Shown here one piece after another: positions 1-8,048 of a stretch of 34,541 nucleotides of DNA (positions within the stretch are counted from its first letter, which is position 1; the number at the start of each line of letters is the position of its first letter). The DNA comes from Gemmatimonadaceae bacterium (GTDB taxonomy: Bacteria; Latescibacterota; UBA2968; UBA8231): the NCBI GenBank assembly GCA_002726335.1, contig PBSR01000242.1:1-34541 (forward strand), written 5' to 3'. The notes beneath the pieces were generated by a model, which did no database searches, had not been told where the DNA came from, and saw only the letters and a program-made list of their open reading frames with translations. The position numbers and the translations under genes were made by a program.

Positions 1-71
1 GCTGTGGATGGGGCCGGGGGAGAAGAAGCGATCGGTGGCGCCCGTGCCGGCAGGCCAACCCCTTCCAGATA

Positions 72-1115
72 TCAATCGTTCAGAGCCGCGACCGCCTCGC
101 GAGTCTGCTCGGGACGCGCCTTGGCGTAACGTAGCACCATCGCCATAGTCTTGTGACCCAGCAGTTCCTTGATTCGATCCAGAGGAACACCCTTGTCACG
201 AAGGCGGGTCGCGTAGGTGTGCCGAAATTGGTGCATATGAACATGTCCGATGCCGGCGCGGTTTGCCGCGGCATCGAGGCTTCCCCGAATGTCGGTGAAT
301 GGGAACACCCGGACATCGACGACCTTCTTGCTCAACTGCCTCGTCTTCAGGTCAGTGAGAACACTCTTGGCCCGGTCGGTCAGCCACACGACCCGGAACT
401 CGCCAGTCTTACTCTTACCGACGGTGAGTTTGCCTTCGTCTTCGATGTCTACGTCAGCCCACGTCAGATTGAAGAGCTCCGATCTTCGCAGGCCGGTGTC
501 TACGGCAACAGTGACCAAGGGCCGTATTTCGTCACGACACTCGCGCAGCAGTGCCTCAACCTGATCCTCTGTTAATGCATCTGGTACCTGCTGCGCTTCT
601 CGCAGCATTTTCACATCGGCGGCTGGGTTGTTGGCGCAGTGACCGTACGCAACGGCGGCCTTGAAGATGGCCTTCAGGGCGGCGAGGAAGCGGTTCTGAC
701 TGGCATCGCTCAAGCCGTCCGCTCCGCGCCGTTTGAGGTAGGTCTTGACGTCACGGGCAGTGATGGACGATAGAGGACGCCGGCCCCACTCGACGCAAAG
801 CATCTTCAATCGGCTTTCGTTGCCCTTGCGGGTGGTTGCCGACCAGTCGCAGTACTTTGTCAGGAAATCCTGATAGATGAACGCCTGAAAGGTTGTGGGT
901 TTCTTCCGCTCTTCGTCCTGGTCCTCGAGTTTCTCCCACGACTGATGCGACACCAGCTCGTCAATCTCTCTTGCCTTGCGCTCTGCAGCCCGTCGGTTCG
1001 CTGTATGTAGCGATCGGCGCTGCCGACCACCTGGTGTCCAGTAAGAGCAGTGCCAGTTTTCGCCTCGTGCGTACACTTTGACGTCACCAACATCGAAGGC
1101 TTCCTTGGCTGCCAT
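72..1115 (-). CDS. Tyrosine recombinase / phage-type integrase
   Basis: Site-specific recombinase that would integrate or excise a mobile element by a covalent 3'-phosphotyrosine mechanism. The 347-residue protein has an N-terminal AP2-like/arm-binding region (about 1-65), a SAM-like core-binding domain (about 75-170) and a C-terminal catalytic domain. Visible catalytic residues are Arg210 in TGLRRSE, a Lys in SKTGEFR (about 236), His295 and Arg298 in HQFRH, His321 in LLGHKT and Tyr330. The frame opens further upstream at 1190, but I choose the ATG at 1115 because a GAGGGGAG ribosome-binding site lies five bases before it. Repeated TTGTGTCAC motifs lie about 90-110 bases upstream. A tRNA-Leu gene lies on the other side, but facing the wrong way for a simple tRNA 3'-end insertion. 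All active-site residues are present, so the enzyme is probably functional. Which element it serves is unknown; the left part lies outside the window. Confidence 0.93.
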   Translation of the reverse strand: MAAKEAFDVGDVKVYARGENWHCSYWTPGGRQRRSLHTANRRAAERKAREIDELVSHQSWEKLEDQDEERKKPTTFQAFIYQDFLTKYCDWSATTRKGNESRLKMLCVEWGRRPLSSITARDVKTYLKRRGADGLSDASQNRFLAALKAIFKAAVAYGHCANNPAADVKMLREAQQVPDALTEDQVEALLRECRDEIRPLVTVAVDTGLRRSELFNLTWADVDIEDEGKLTVGKSKTGEFRVVWLTDRAKSVLTDLKTRQLSKKVVDVRVFPFTDIRGSLDAAANRAGIGHVHMHQFRHTYATRLRDKGVPLDRIKELLGHKTMAMVLRYAKARPEQTREAVAALND

Positions 1116-1186
1116 GACACTCCCCTCAACAACGAACAGGTTCTCAGTGTTGCCTCTAGTACCTAATTTAGGGGGAGGGGTGCCGT

Positions 1187-1226
1187 ACACAACGGACTTT
1201 AGCGTTTTGTGTCACCGTTGTGTCAC
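1187..1226. repeat. Direct and inverted repeats upstream of the integrase
   Basis: TTGTGTCAC occurs twice (1207-1215 and 1218-1226) with an 11-base period, about one helical turn. ACACAACGG at 1187-1195 is the exact inverted partner of CCGTTGTGT at 1215-1223. The cluster sits 70-110 bases upstream of the integrase start. I infer either arm-type recombinase binding sites or an operator controlling the integrase. There is no experimental support. Confidence 0.45.
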
Positions 1227-1272
1227 GGAATGTGCGGAGGTATAGGCAGAGCATGGAGCACATAGAAGTACA

Positions 1273-1303
1273 TTGGAATAAACGTAAATAACTGAGATAA
1301 AAT
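1273..1303 (+). promoter_or_regulatory. Possible promoter of tRNA-Leu
   Basis: TTGGAA (1273-1278) is followed after 17 bases by GATAAA (1296-1301), about 40 bases before the tRNA 5' end. The stretch from about 1255 to 1320 is unusually AT-rich for this genome, as expected of a stable-RNA promoter. The match is moderate and the call rests on position and composition. Confidence 0.3.
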
Positions 1304-1340
1304 GAGTTAGATACACAATGTGAGGCTCACACAGACAGAT

Positions 1341-1429
1341 GCCGGAGTGGCGAAACTGGTAGACGCAACGGACTTAAAATCCGTTGGGGAGCAATCCCCG
1401 TGCGGGTTCGAGCCCCGCCTCCGGTACCA
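1341..1429 (+). tRNA. tRNA-Leu (anticodon TAA)
   Basis: Complete class II tRNA of 89 bases. The acceptor stem pairs GCCGGAG (1341-1347) with CTCCGGT, followed by discriminator A and an encoded CCA (1427-1429). The anticodon stem ACGGA/TCCGT (1368-1372 and 1380-1384) closes a seven-base loop with anticodon TAA at 1375-1377, reading UUA leucine codons. A long variable arm (GGGG/CCCC) and a T arm with a TTCGAGC loop are present, all standard for tRNA-Leu. The integrase gene lies upstream of its 5' end. No second copy of its 3' end is visible in the window. Confidence 0.97.
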
Positions 1430-1542
1430 TACAAGGGGCTTCTCCAGTCGGTGCCCCGATCGCGAAGACGCGTCGCGAACATGCTATATTGGCTGAGAGG
1501 ACACTTCTCCTTTCTCGCACACGGTGACAAGAGAACCCCACC

Positions 1543-1770
1543 ATGACGAAGCTCTTGGAAGAGGCGTTCAGAAGGGCCTCCGATCTGCCGGAGGATAGGC
1601 AGGATCTGATCGGTCGGATGTTGCTCCAGGTTGTGAACGAGGGAGGGGCGCTCTGCAAACTGTCGGACATGCAGGTGGCGGAGGTAAGAAGATCACTCGC
1701 GGAACCGGAGGCGGGGAGCTTCGCTTCTGAAGAGGCAGTAGGCGCCGTGTACAAGAAGCATGGGGCATGA
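1543..1770 (+). CDS. Type II antitoxin of a ParE/RelE-type module, toxin broken
   Basis: A 75-residue protein that resembles the small antitoxins partnered with ParE/RelE toxins: an N-terminal helix with ALPEDRQD-like spacing (MTKLLEEAF, LPEDRQDLIGRMLL), then a C-terminal segment (LSDMQVAEVRRSLAEPEAG and EEAVGAVYKKHGA) of the kind that wraps the toxin. Its stop overlaps the next gene's start by four bases (ATGA at 1767-1770), the usual translational coupling of antitoxin and toxin. A TATATT box at 1485-1490 could be its -10 element. The reading frame is intact, although the partner toxin has lost its middle. It may therefore survive as an orphan antitoxin, either relaxed from selection or protecting against a homologous toxin elsewhere. 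The exact family (RelB/ParD/Phd subgroup) cannot be fixed by eye. Confidence 0.75.
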   Translation: MTKLLEEAFRRASDLPEDRQDLIGRMLLQVVNEGGALCKLSDMQVAEVRRSLAEPEAGSFASEEAVGAVYKKHGA

Positions 1771-1915
1771 GGCTCCGCTACACGGCGACGGCACTCTCCC
1801 ACCTCGATGAGATTTGGAATTCGTCGTGCCTGGCCTTCCCTACGTGGTGGTATACCGAACCACCGAAGATGAGGTCCATATTCTGGGCGTCTTCCACGGC
1901 GCTCAAGATCGGTAG
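1767..1915 (+). pseudogene. ParE/RelE toxin with internal deletion
   Basis: The first 16 codons read MRLRYTATALSHLDEI, the hallmark N-terminus of ParE-type toxins. From 1817, in a frame shifted by two, 32 codons read EFVVPGLPYVVVYR...VHILGVFHGAQDR and end at TAG (1913-1915). That is the canonical ParE C-terminal half. Family members are about 90-100 residues and this locus encodes only 48 across the two frames. About 45 codons between the first helices and the last strands are therefore missing, and the join at about 1815-1817 also shifts frame. The toxin cannot be functional. A continuous frame runs on to 2015 but its tail is non-homologous read-through. A single base error cannot produce this structure; a real deletion is needed. 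Confidence 0.85.
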
Positions 1916-1965
1916 CTGCTGGACTCGATCGGACGGTCACCACCTCCACCAACCAGGTGTAGCTG

Positions 1966-3357
1966 TCAGAAACGACACACCTCGCCCGGGTCGCTCCCCG
2001 GGCTCTGCACCCTGAACTCGCCACGGTACGGGGTGTTGCCTCCTTCATCCACCGAATAGCCCCACTGGGCGATCGCCTCCTCCGCAGTGGGGAAGGTATC
2101 TCTGTTGCGGCCGAGCTGGGACTGGAGTTCGGCCTCAAGCGCCGCACGCTGGCCGGCATACCCGGGATCTTCGATCAGGTTCTTCATCTGATAGGGGTCG
2201 GCGCGATTGTCGTAGAGCAGCCAGGGTCCATCCGAGTCGCGGACGTAGGAGTAGCGGGCGGTCCGCACGCCCCGGTAGGCTTTGTGGTCCCGGTCGCCGA
2301 AGGGGGCGACGGACATGAAGATCGCGGCGCGCTCCTCCTCACCGCCGTCGCCTCTGAAGAGTCGCGAAAGATCCTCGCCCTCGATCGTGTCAGGAATGTC
2401 GACGCCAGCCAGTGAAAGCAGACTTGGCAGAATCTCAGGGGTGTTGAGCGGTGTCTGCACCGAGCGACCCGTGTCGTGGATGGCGGGGTAGCGCAGCAGG
2501 AAGGGGACCCGAACGGCCTCATCCCACGGCACTTGCTTGCGCCACGGCCGCTTCCCCTGAGACCCGAACATGTCCCCGTGGTCGGAGGCAAAAACGAAGA
2601 TGGTATCCTCATCTTCGCCGCACTCCTCGAGGGTTTGATACAGGGCGCCGACGCAGCTGTCGATCGCCGTACAGTGGGCGTAGTAGCCCTGCAGCTCTTC
2701 CCGCGCCCTGGTCTGCATCTCTTCGGGAACGTTGGGTCTCAGTTCGATCCCATCCACAGGATACCGCGCCACCAGCTCTTCGGGTGCGTTGTCGTGGGGG
2801 AAGTGAGGGCCGCCGAAGCCGACGAACAGAAAGAACGGTTTCTGTCGGTCGGCGTGCTCGCGGATGTAGTCCTTAGCATCTTCCGTCTGGGGGTAGGCGT
2901 CATACCCTTCCCACTTGCGTCTGGTGGGATCATCACCCGCGTAGTAGCAGGAATTGTTGTAGTCATGGGTGCACTCCAGCACCTTCCAGTAGTCGAACCC
3001 CTGGCGGCGCTCAGGGGGGATGTACGAGTCGCGCCCATGCCCATCGAGATGCCATTTGCCCACATAGCCGGTCTCGTACCCGGCACCTTTCAGAATCTCG
3101 GCCATGCAGAGCTCTTCGCTCGGCAGGTAGAGATCGTTGAGGAACATGCCGGTGCTGGTGGGATAGCGTCCGGTCAACAGGGCCGCACGGTGCGGCGTGC
3201 AGACCGGGCAGACAGAGACCGTGTTCTCGAAACTGAGGCTCCTGGCCGCGAGAGCATCAATGTTGGGGGTCTTCACATTGGGATCACCTGCGTAGCCAAA
3301 GGCCTGGGCTCGCCACTGGTCTGTGAGGACATAGACGATATTGGGTTTGCCGGTCAC
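1966..3357 (-). CDS. Sulfatase (arylsulfatase / choline-sulfatase-like)
   Basis: Hydrolyses sulfate esters using a formylglycine made post-translationally from cysteine. The motif C-T-P-H-R (Cys53 to Arg57) followed by LLTGRYP is the sulfatase signature. The early TDQW segment and the later ASDHGD motif supply metal ligands, and KRPWRKQVPWDEAVRVP is a typical substrate-side segment. The length (463 residues) is normal. An ATG at 3396 is in frame, but I choose GTG at 3357 because AAAGGAG lies six bases upstream and homology begins at KPNIVYVLTDQ. No clear signal peptide is seen. No anaerobic sulfatase-maturating enzyme or FGE is in the window. It is divergent from the hydrolase at 3424, 66 bases away, suggesting co-use in degrading sulfated organic matter. 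Substrate cannot be read from sequence. Confidence 0.93.
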   Translation of the reverse strand: MTGKPNIVYVLTDQWRAQAFGYAGDPNVKTPNIDALAARSLSFENTVSVCPVCTPHRAALLTGRYPTSTGMFLNDLYLPSEELCMAEILKGAGYETGYVGKWHLDGHGRDSYIPPERRQGFDYWKVLECTHDYNNSCYYAGDDPTRRKWEGYDAYPQTEDAKDYIREHADRQKPFFLFVGFGGPHFPHDNAPEELVARYPVDGIELRPNVPEEMQTRAREELQGYYAHCTAIDSCVGALYQTLEECGEDEDTIFVFASDHGDMFGSQGKRPWRKQVPWDEAVRVPFLLRYPAIHDTGRSVQTPLNTPEILPSLLSLAGVDIPDTIEGEDLSRLFRGDGGEEERAAIFMSVAPFGDRDHKAYRGVRTARYSYVRDSDGPWLLYDNRADPYQMKNLIEDPGYAGQRAALEAELQSQLGRNRDTFPTAEEAIAQWGYSVDEGGNTPYRGEFRVQSPGSDPGEVCRF

Positions 3358-3423
3358 GATTTCTCCTTTGGTGAGCACCGCCGTGATGCCTTTCATTCAG
3401 AAGATGATAGAAAGAGTCTCCAT

Positions 3424-4310
3424 ATGACAGACGTCGATCAGCTGGAAGACGTCGTATACGGCTACAAGGACGGCATGGGCCTGGTCATGGACGTCTTCAC
3501 GTCGCGGGATCCGCGCGTCGATGCCGGGGTCATCGTGGCCGTCTCCGGAGGGTGGTCGACGGACCTGGCGCGCCGGCGGAATCTGTTGAATGACCCGGAG
3601 GAGTGGGGGATCCTTCCCCGGTGTCTCCTCGATGCCGGGTATGTCGTGTTCGCCGTCGCCCACAGCCGCGCTACACGATCGAAGAGCTGCGCCCCGATCT
3701 GCCCCGCGCCGTGCGTTTCATCCGGCACAATGCCGGGCGTTTCCATATCGACCCGGGGCGTCTCGGGATCGTGGGTGGATCCTCCGGTGGACACGTGAGC
3801 CTGATGACGGCACTGTCTCCGCCTGCACTGATCGCAGATGCCGACGATCCGGTGGACCGGGAATCGTCGCAGGTGCAGGCTGTTGCCGCCTACTTTCCGC
3901 CGACAGACCTGCTCAACTACGGCGAGACCGGTGTGACGATGCTGGAGCTTCACGGCGCCCTGCGTGCTTCGTCTCTCGGATTCCAGCGTTTCGATGACGA
4001 AGCCGGGCGCTTTGAGCGGATCACCGATCCGGATCAGTTCCGTCAGTGTCTGCGCGAGAATTCACCCATCACGCACGTCCATGCGGACAATCCGCCGGTG
4101 CTGCTGATCCACGGAGACGGCGATGAGCTGGTGCCCCTCAGTCAATCGGAGACCCTGCGCGGGAGCCTGGTGGAGAAAGGCGTGGTGAACAGGCTCGTTG
4201 TGCTGGAAGGACACGGACACGCGTGGCCGCCGCTGGGAAACGGCCAGCAGGACGTGCTGGACTGGTTCGGACGACACTTGGGTCCGGAGCGTAGGCCTCT
4301 GTCTGGCTAA
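3424..4310 (+). pseudogene. Alpha/beta-hydrolase (esterase-like), frameshifted
   Basis: Two frames together make one alpha/beta-hydrolase of the BD-FAE/esterase type. Codons 1-81 (from ATG 3424) carry the N-terminal strands ending VVFAVAHS. From 3666 the adjacent frame continues PRYTIEELRPDLPRAVRFI and holds the nucleophile motif GGSSGGH, the acid in LLIHGDGDELVPL and the base in GHGHAWPP. Relatives have a few residues ending in QPR between the two parts. The sequence reads CACAGCCGCGC where CACAGCCAGCCGCGC would be in frame, consistent with loss of one copy of a tandem AGCC, a typical slippage event (inference). All catalytic residues survive downstream, so this may be a recent mutation or a sequencing error. 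It is divergent from the sulfatase. Confidence 0.85.
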
Positions 4311-4357
4311 CTGCTCTGCCTGTTGACAAAGTGCACACATTAGGTGATTGAAGACCG

Positions 4358-4636
4358 ATGATGAGCGAACGAATGGAACCCGAAGAGCGCGAGATTCTCG
4401 AAGTGTTCGAACGAGGCGAGTTACGATCCAGGTCTGACGCCGAGGGCGAGATCGAGCAGGCCAGAGAGGCAGCGCGGAATACCTTCAACAAGACAAAACG
4501 TGTGAATCTCCGTGTGAGCAATCGTGACTTCGAGTTGGCTCACTCAAGAGCTCGAGAAGAGGGAATACCCTATCAGACGTTGCTCTCGAGCGTCATTCAC
4601 AAGTATCTCAGTGGCCGCCTGACCGAAAAGCCGTGA
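4358..4636 (+). CDS. RHH/CopG-like antitoxin without adjacent toxin
   Basis: A 92-residue protein. The N-terminal part is acidic and helical (EREILEVFERGE) and the C-terminal part, KRVNLRVSNRDFELAHSRAREEGIPYQTLLSSVIHKYLSGRL, matches ribbon-helix-helix antitoxins of the CopG/BrnA-like group: one DNA-contacting strand, then two helices with the highly conserved EEGIPYQTLL segment. Such genes normally follow or precede a small RelE-like or DUF4258 toxin gene. Here the preceding gene is the broken hydrolase (48 bases away) and the next is DUF1961, whose start overlaps this stop, so no toxin is present. A TTGACA hexamer at 4323-4328 may be its -35 box. Two in-tandem ATGs (4358, 4361) compete as start; both give nearly the same protein. 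Confidence 0.8.
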   Translation: MMSERMEPEEREILEVFERGELRSRSDAEGEIEQAREAARNTFNKTKRVNLRVSNRDFELAHSRAREEGIPYQTLLSSVIHKYLSGRLTEKP

Positions 4637-5379
4637 TGGTGGACCTTCGACGTCCCGAATCACAGAGTGCTTTCGAACAAGCCGCACAAGGCAGCTGGCG
4701 GGATGTCTTTGTCGATCCATGCACCGGCGACTGGCGTGACCGGTGGTTCCTGGACGGGGACGTCGGGACGGTCTCGACCGGTCCCGATGGCATGGAGTTG
4801 CGCGCCGGGCCGGAGCACGGCAACGACGCCCATCACATGGTCCTCTGGACGCACGATTGTTTCGAGGGTGACGTGAAGATGGACTTCGAGTATGCCCGTC
4901 TCGACTCAGCGACCAGCTGCGTCAATATCCTCTACATACAAGCCACAGGCAGCGGGGACGGCCCCTACACGTCTGACATCAGCGAGTGGAATGAGCTGCG
5001 CCGTGTCCCGTCGATGGCGACGTATTTCGATCACATGAACACCTATCATATCAGTTATGCCGCCTTCCCCATGGATGCGGATACCACCAGCTACATCCGT
5101 GGCCGGCGCTACATGCCGGGTGCCACCGGCCTCGACGGTACGGATCTCGAACCCGACTACTTTCCCACAGGGCTCTTCGATCCCGGGGTCGCCCACAAGA
5201 TCACGGTGATCAAGAAAGGCCAGGCTCTGGACATGCGTGTCGAGCACCCGGGGGGCGTGGACACCTTCCATATGGCCAACCCCGATTCGCCGCCGATCAC
5301 CACGGGTCGCATCGGGCTGCGCCATATGTTCACGCGGTCGGCGCGCTACCGGAACTTCAGGGTCAGCACACCGGACTGA
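4636..5379 (+). CDS. DUF1961 family protein (concanavalin-like carbohydrate protein)
   Basis: A 247-residue protein matching the DUF1961 family as I remember it: the opening WRDRWFLDGDVGTVSTGPDGM, then AHHMVLWTHDCFEGDVKMDFEYARLDSA, VNILYIQATGSGDGPYTSDI, FDHMNTYHISYAAF and the closing GRIGLRHMFTRSARYRNFRV. The predicted fold is an all-beta jelly roll. Members lie in polysaccharide-utilisation contexts; the biochemical role is not established. No signal peptide is visible. GTG at 4633 is one codon earlier in frame; the ATG at 4636 overlaps the last base of the preceding stop, so translation is probably coupled to the antitoxin gene. Its company with a sulfatase and an esterase suggests a shared carbohydrate substrate (inference). 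Confidence 0.8.
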   Translation: MVDLRRPESQSAFEQAAQGSWRDVFVDPCTGDWRDRWFLDGDVGTVSTGPDGMELRAGPEHGNDAHHMVLWTHDCFEGDVKMDFEYARLDSATSCVNILYIQATGSGDGPYTSDISEWNELRRVPSMATYFDHMNTYHISYAAFPMDADTTSYIRGRRYMPGATGLDGTDLEPDYFPTGLFDPGVAHKITVIKKGQALDMRVEHPGGVDTFHMANPDSPPITTGRIGLRHMFTRSARYRNFRVSTPD

Positions 5380-5466
5380 ACCGCTTCCCGACCTCGACAA
5401 ACGCACTCGTAGTTCGGCGAGGTCTTGCCCTGCCGCATCAGCTACCGTGCCCATTGTCTCTGCGCG

Positions 5467-6732
5467 TCAGTAAAGGGTGAAGTTGCGTTCGCTGCCCAGT
5501 TCGGTGAATGCCGCATCGGGTACGCCCCTATCATTACGAAAGACGTGAGCTGCGTGGGGTGAAGTGACGATGACATCGGCACGACCGTCACCCAGCACGT
5601 TCGCCGGCACGAGGGCGCGCTCGTGGGGTTGTTCGGCAGGGAAGCCCTCCGTCGGCAACTGCAGCGTGAAGATGCGCTTGCCCTCGCTGGAATAGATGCC
5701 GCAACTGTCGCCGACGAAGATCTCGGCCATTCCATCGCCATCCCAATCCATCAGCACGTGGTGCCGGGCGTAGTCCGTCAGCAGGCGGCCGAGGTGCTCG
5801 CCTTCGCCGTTGAAGACGTACACGGGGCCGGCGTCGGCCACATGGTCGATGTCGACCACTATCTGGGGTTCAGTACTACCCGGCAGCACCCGACCCACAT
5901 CCACGGACTCGTAGTGTTCGCCGGTGATCTCCCAGATTACCTGGCCGTCACCGCTGAGCATGACGATGGCATTGGCGCCGCAGCAGGTCAGGACCAGCTG
6001 CACATCGGCCGGCTTCATGCCGGGACGGTAGACGCGACAGCAATCCAGGTGGCCTTTCCCGATGTCGACGGTGGCTGAACTGTAGACCCAGCGGGCGCTG
6101 CCGTCAGGACTGAGCAGAGCGTAGCCGGCCATGATCTCATCCCGGCCATCGTTGTCGATGTCCACGACCAGCGGCTGATGGGCGGTCTTGTGGCCGCCCG
6201 GCTCATGCACCTGCCAGAGCAGATCGCCCTGCTGATTGTAGGCGTAGATGTTCCAGTAGCGATCCTTGACCAACACGTCAGTGGGCCGTCCTCTGCCGGA
6301 CAGATCGCAGAACACGAGGCAGTCGGTGGCGTCTGGGGGAATGGCGAACCGTCGCCGTTCCCGGCCCGTGGCACCATCGAGCTCGACGAGTGCTCCCTGC
6401 GTGCAGAGGACGACTTCCTGGCAGCCGTCGCCATCCCAGTCGTGGATCTGGCAGGCCACATCGTGGTGCCAGGTGCGTCGACCCAGATTCGGTGTGCCCC
6501 AGCGCCAGAGGAGCGACCCGTCCAGCCGCTGGGCGGCAATGGCACTGGTGTAGTGGATATCCGCGTCGTTGACGTTCTGGGCGCTGACAATCTCTGCTTC
6601 GCCGTCGCCATCGACATCGCCAGCGATGACCCATTGGCCGCCGCATTCTGCATCGAGGAGGATGCTCTTCCAGGGGTTGAGGGCGGGGGCGGTCTGCGGT
6701 GACCGGGTGTTGTCCTCGGTGTCGAAGTGCAT
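5467..6732 (-). CDS. FG-GAP/VCBS-repeat beta-propeller protein
   Basis: A 421-residue protein built from repeated calcium-loop motifs of the FG-GAP/VCBS type: DVDGDGEAEI, DWDGDGCQEVV, DIDNDGRDEIM, DWDGDGMAEIF and GDGRADVIV. They alternate with short strand segments, giving a seven- or eight-bladed propeller as in rhamnogalacturonan-lyase-like proteins and integrin-type adhesins. No N-terminal signal peptide is evident. The frame is open upstream to 7560, but that part is the antisense of the URO-D gene; the protein homology begins at ATG 6732 (MHFDTEDN). Divergent from the URO-D gene with a 150-base gap. The function could be a carbohydrate lyase or a binding propeller; no catalytic residues can be assigned. 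Confidence 0.82.
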   Translation of the reverse strand: MHFDTEDNTRSPQTAPALNPWKSILLDAECGGQWVIAGDVDGDGEAEIVSAQNVNDADIHYTSAIAAQRLDGSLLWRWGTPNLGRRTWHHDVACQIHDWDGDGCQEVVLCTQGALVELDGATGRERRRFAIPPDATDCLVFCDLSGRGRPTDVLVKDRYWNIYAYNQQGDLLWQVHEPGGHKTAHQPLVVDIDNDGRDEIMAGYALLSPDGSARWVYSSATVDIGKGHLDCCRVYRPGMKPADVQLVLTCCGANAIVMLSGDGQVIWEITGEHYESVDVGRVLPGSTEPQIVVDIDHVADAGPVYVFNGEGEHLGRLLTDYARHHVLMDWDGDGMAEIFVGDSCGIYSSEGKRIFTLQLPTEGFPAEQPHERALVPANVLGDGRADVIVTSPHAAHVFRNDRGVPDAAFTELGSERNFTLY

Positions 6733-6882
6733 GGCAGTTTCTCTACATACGGGCGTGGTGGACGGTTCGTCGCCGGAGCAGGAAAGTAGCGTGGCCCCAT
6801 CAGGGGAACAACGTCGTGGACCCCGGGGATGGGGCACGCCGAGCCGCTTGCTCGCCATGGCCACAGTCTGCATACTGCGGTC

Positions 6883-8040
6883 ATGAAAGCACGCGAACGT
6901 CTGATGGCCACCCTGCGTGGCCAAGCTGTGGATCGGCCGCCGGTAAGTCTGTACGAGATCGGTGGCTTCAAGGTGGATCCTGCCGACCCGGATCCGTTCA
7001 ACATCTACAACTCCCCCGACTGGCAGCCCCTGCTGCAACTGGCCGAAGAGCGAACCGACCTGATCCGCTTGCGCAGTGCGGTGCGCGAGCAGTCGCATAC
7101 GTCGTGGGGGGACATGCAGGGCGGGATCCGGGATGAGTTCTTCCAGACCGGGACGGTGCTGGAGAATGGCAACCGGGTGACGCGAACGACGCTCACCGTG
7201 GCGGGGCGGACCATGACCTCGACGACCCGCCGTGAGCCGGCGCTCGACACCATCTGGACCACCGAGCATCTGCTGAAGGACGCTGACGACATACGCGCCT
7301 ATCTCGAGCTGCCGGACGAGGTTTTCGCAGAACAGGTGGATGTCGCTCCTCTGATCGCCGAAGACGAGGCCCTCGGGGATCGAGGCATCATCATGGTCGA
7401 CACCGAGGATCCGCTGTGTGCCGCGGCCACTTTGCTCGACATGCAGGAATACACCATCCTCGCCATGACCGAGCCCGAGCTGTTCCACCAGCTGCTTGGC
7501 AAGTGCGCCACCTATATCCACGCCCGCACCGAACAGGTGTCTCGCCAGTTTCCCGGACATCTGTGGCGGATCTTCGGCCCCGAATACGCTTCAGAGCCCT
7601 ATCTGCCCCCACGCCTGTTCGAAGAGTACGTGGTGCGTTACGTCAGCCCCATGGTGAAGATGATTCAGGCGCACGGCGGCTATGTGCGGCTGCACTGCCA
7701 TGGCAGGCTGCGCAACATCCTCCACCACATCCACGGCATGGGTGTCGATGCCCTCGATCCGATTGAACCACCCCCTCATGGAGACATGGAGCTGATCGAG
7801 GTGCAGCGTCAGGTGGGGACAGACACCGTGTTGTTCGGGAATCTGGAAGTCTGCGACATCGAGAATCTCCCACCGGCACAGTTCGAGCAGGTTGTCGCCA
7901 GGGCTCTGCGCGAGGGCACGTCCGGAGAGGGTCGCGGCTTTGTCCTGCTGCCCACGGCGGCTCTGTATGGTCGACAGATCACTCAGCAGAGCATGCAGAA
8001 CTACGAGACGATTGTACGCCTGGCGACGGGCTACGTCTGA
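6883..8040 (+). CDS. Uroporphyrinogen decarboxylase (URO-D) family protein
   Basis: A 385-residue TIM-barrel protein of the URO-D/MtaA-CmuA superfamily. It opens with the family's MKARERLMATLRGQAVDRPPV. A central GYVRLHCHGRLRNILHHIHGMGVDALDPIEPPPHGD holds the His/Cys cluster that binds zinc in the methyltransferase members, and VLFGNLE follows. True HemE proteins are shorter and carry a different N-terminal arginine motif, so this is more likely a methyl- or corrinoid-related enzyme, or one of the many uncharacterised catabolic URO-D proteins of this lineage. ATG 6883 is chosen over an earlier in-frame codon at 6829 because MKARERL is the conserved beginning. Convergent with the FAD oxidoreductase, eight bases apart. 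No corrinoid protein gene is in the window. Confidence 0.88.
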   Translation: MKARERLMATLRGQAVDRPPVSLYEIGGFKVDPADPDPFNIYNSPDWQPLLQLAEERTDLIRLRSAVREQSHTSWGDMQGGIRDEFFQTGTVLENGNRVTRTTLTVAGRTMTSTTRREPALDTIWTTEHLLKDADDIRAYLELPDEVFAEQVDVAPLIAEDEALGDRGIIMVDTEDPLCAAATLLDMQEYTILAMTEPELFHQLLGKCATYIHARTEQVSRQFPGHLWRIFGPEYASEPYLPPRLFEEYVVRYVSPMVKMIQAHGGYVRLHCHGRLRNILHHIHGMGVDALDPIEPPPHGDMELIEVQRQVGTDTVLFGNLEVCDIENLPPAQFEQVVARALREGTSGEGRGFVLLPTAALYGRQITQQSMQNYETIVRLATGYV

Positions 8041-8048
8041 GCCACAGA

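Noticed and set aside
1341..1429. tRNA-Leu as attachment site of the integrase
   Set aside because: The integrase lies on the 5' side of the tRNA and no direct repeat of the tRNA 3' end is seen in the window; it cannot be supported from this sequence.
2476..3423. Long plus-strand frame ahead of the hydrolase
   Set aside because: It is the antisense of the sulfatase; only the portion from ATG 3424 belongs to the hydrolase.
5467..7560. A 697-codon minus-strand frame as one protein
   Set aside because: The part above 6732 is antisense to the URO-D gene at 6883-8040 and has no homology; the FG-GAP protein starts at 6732.
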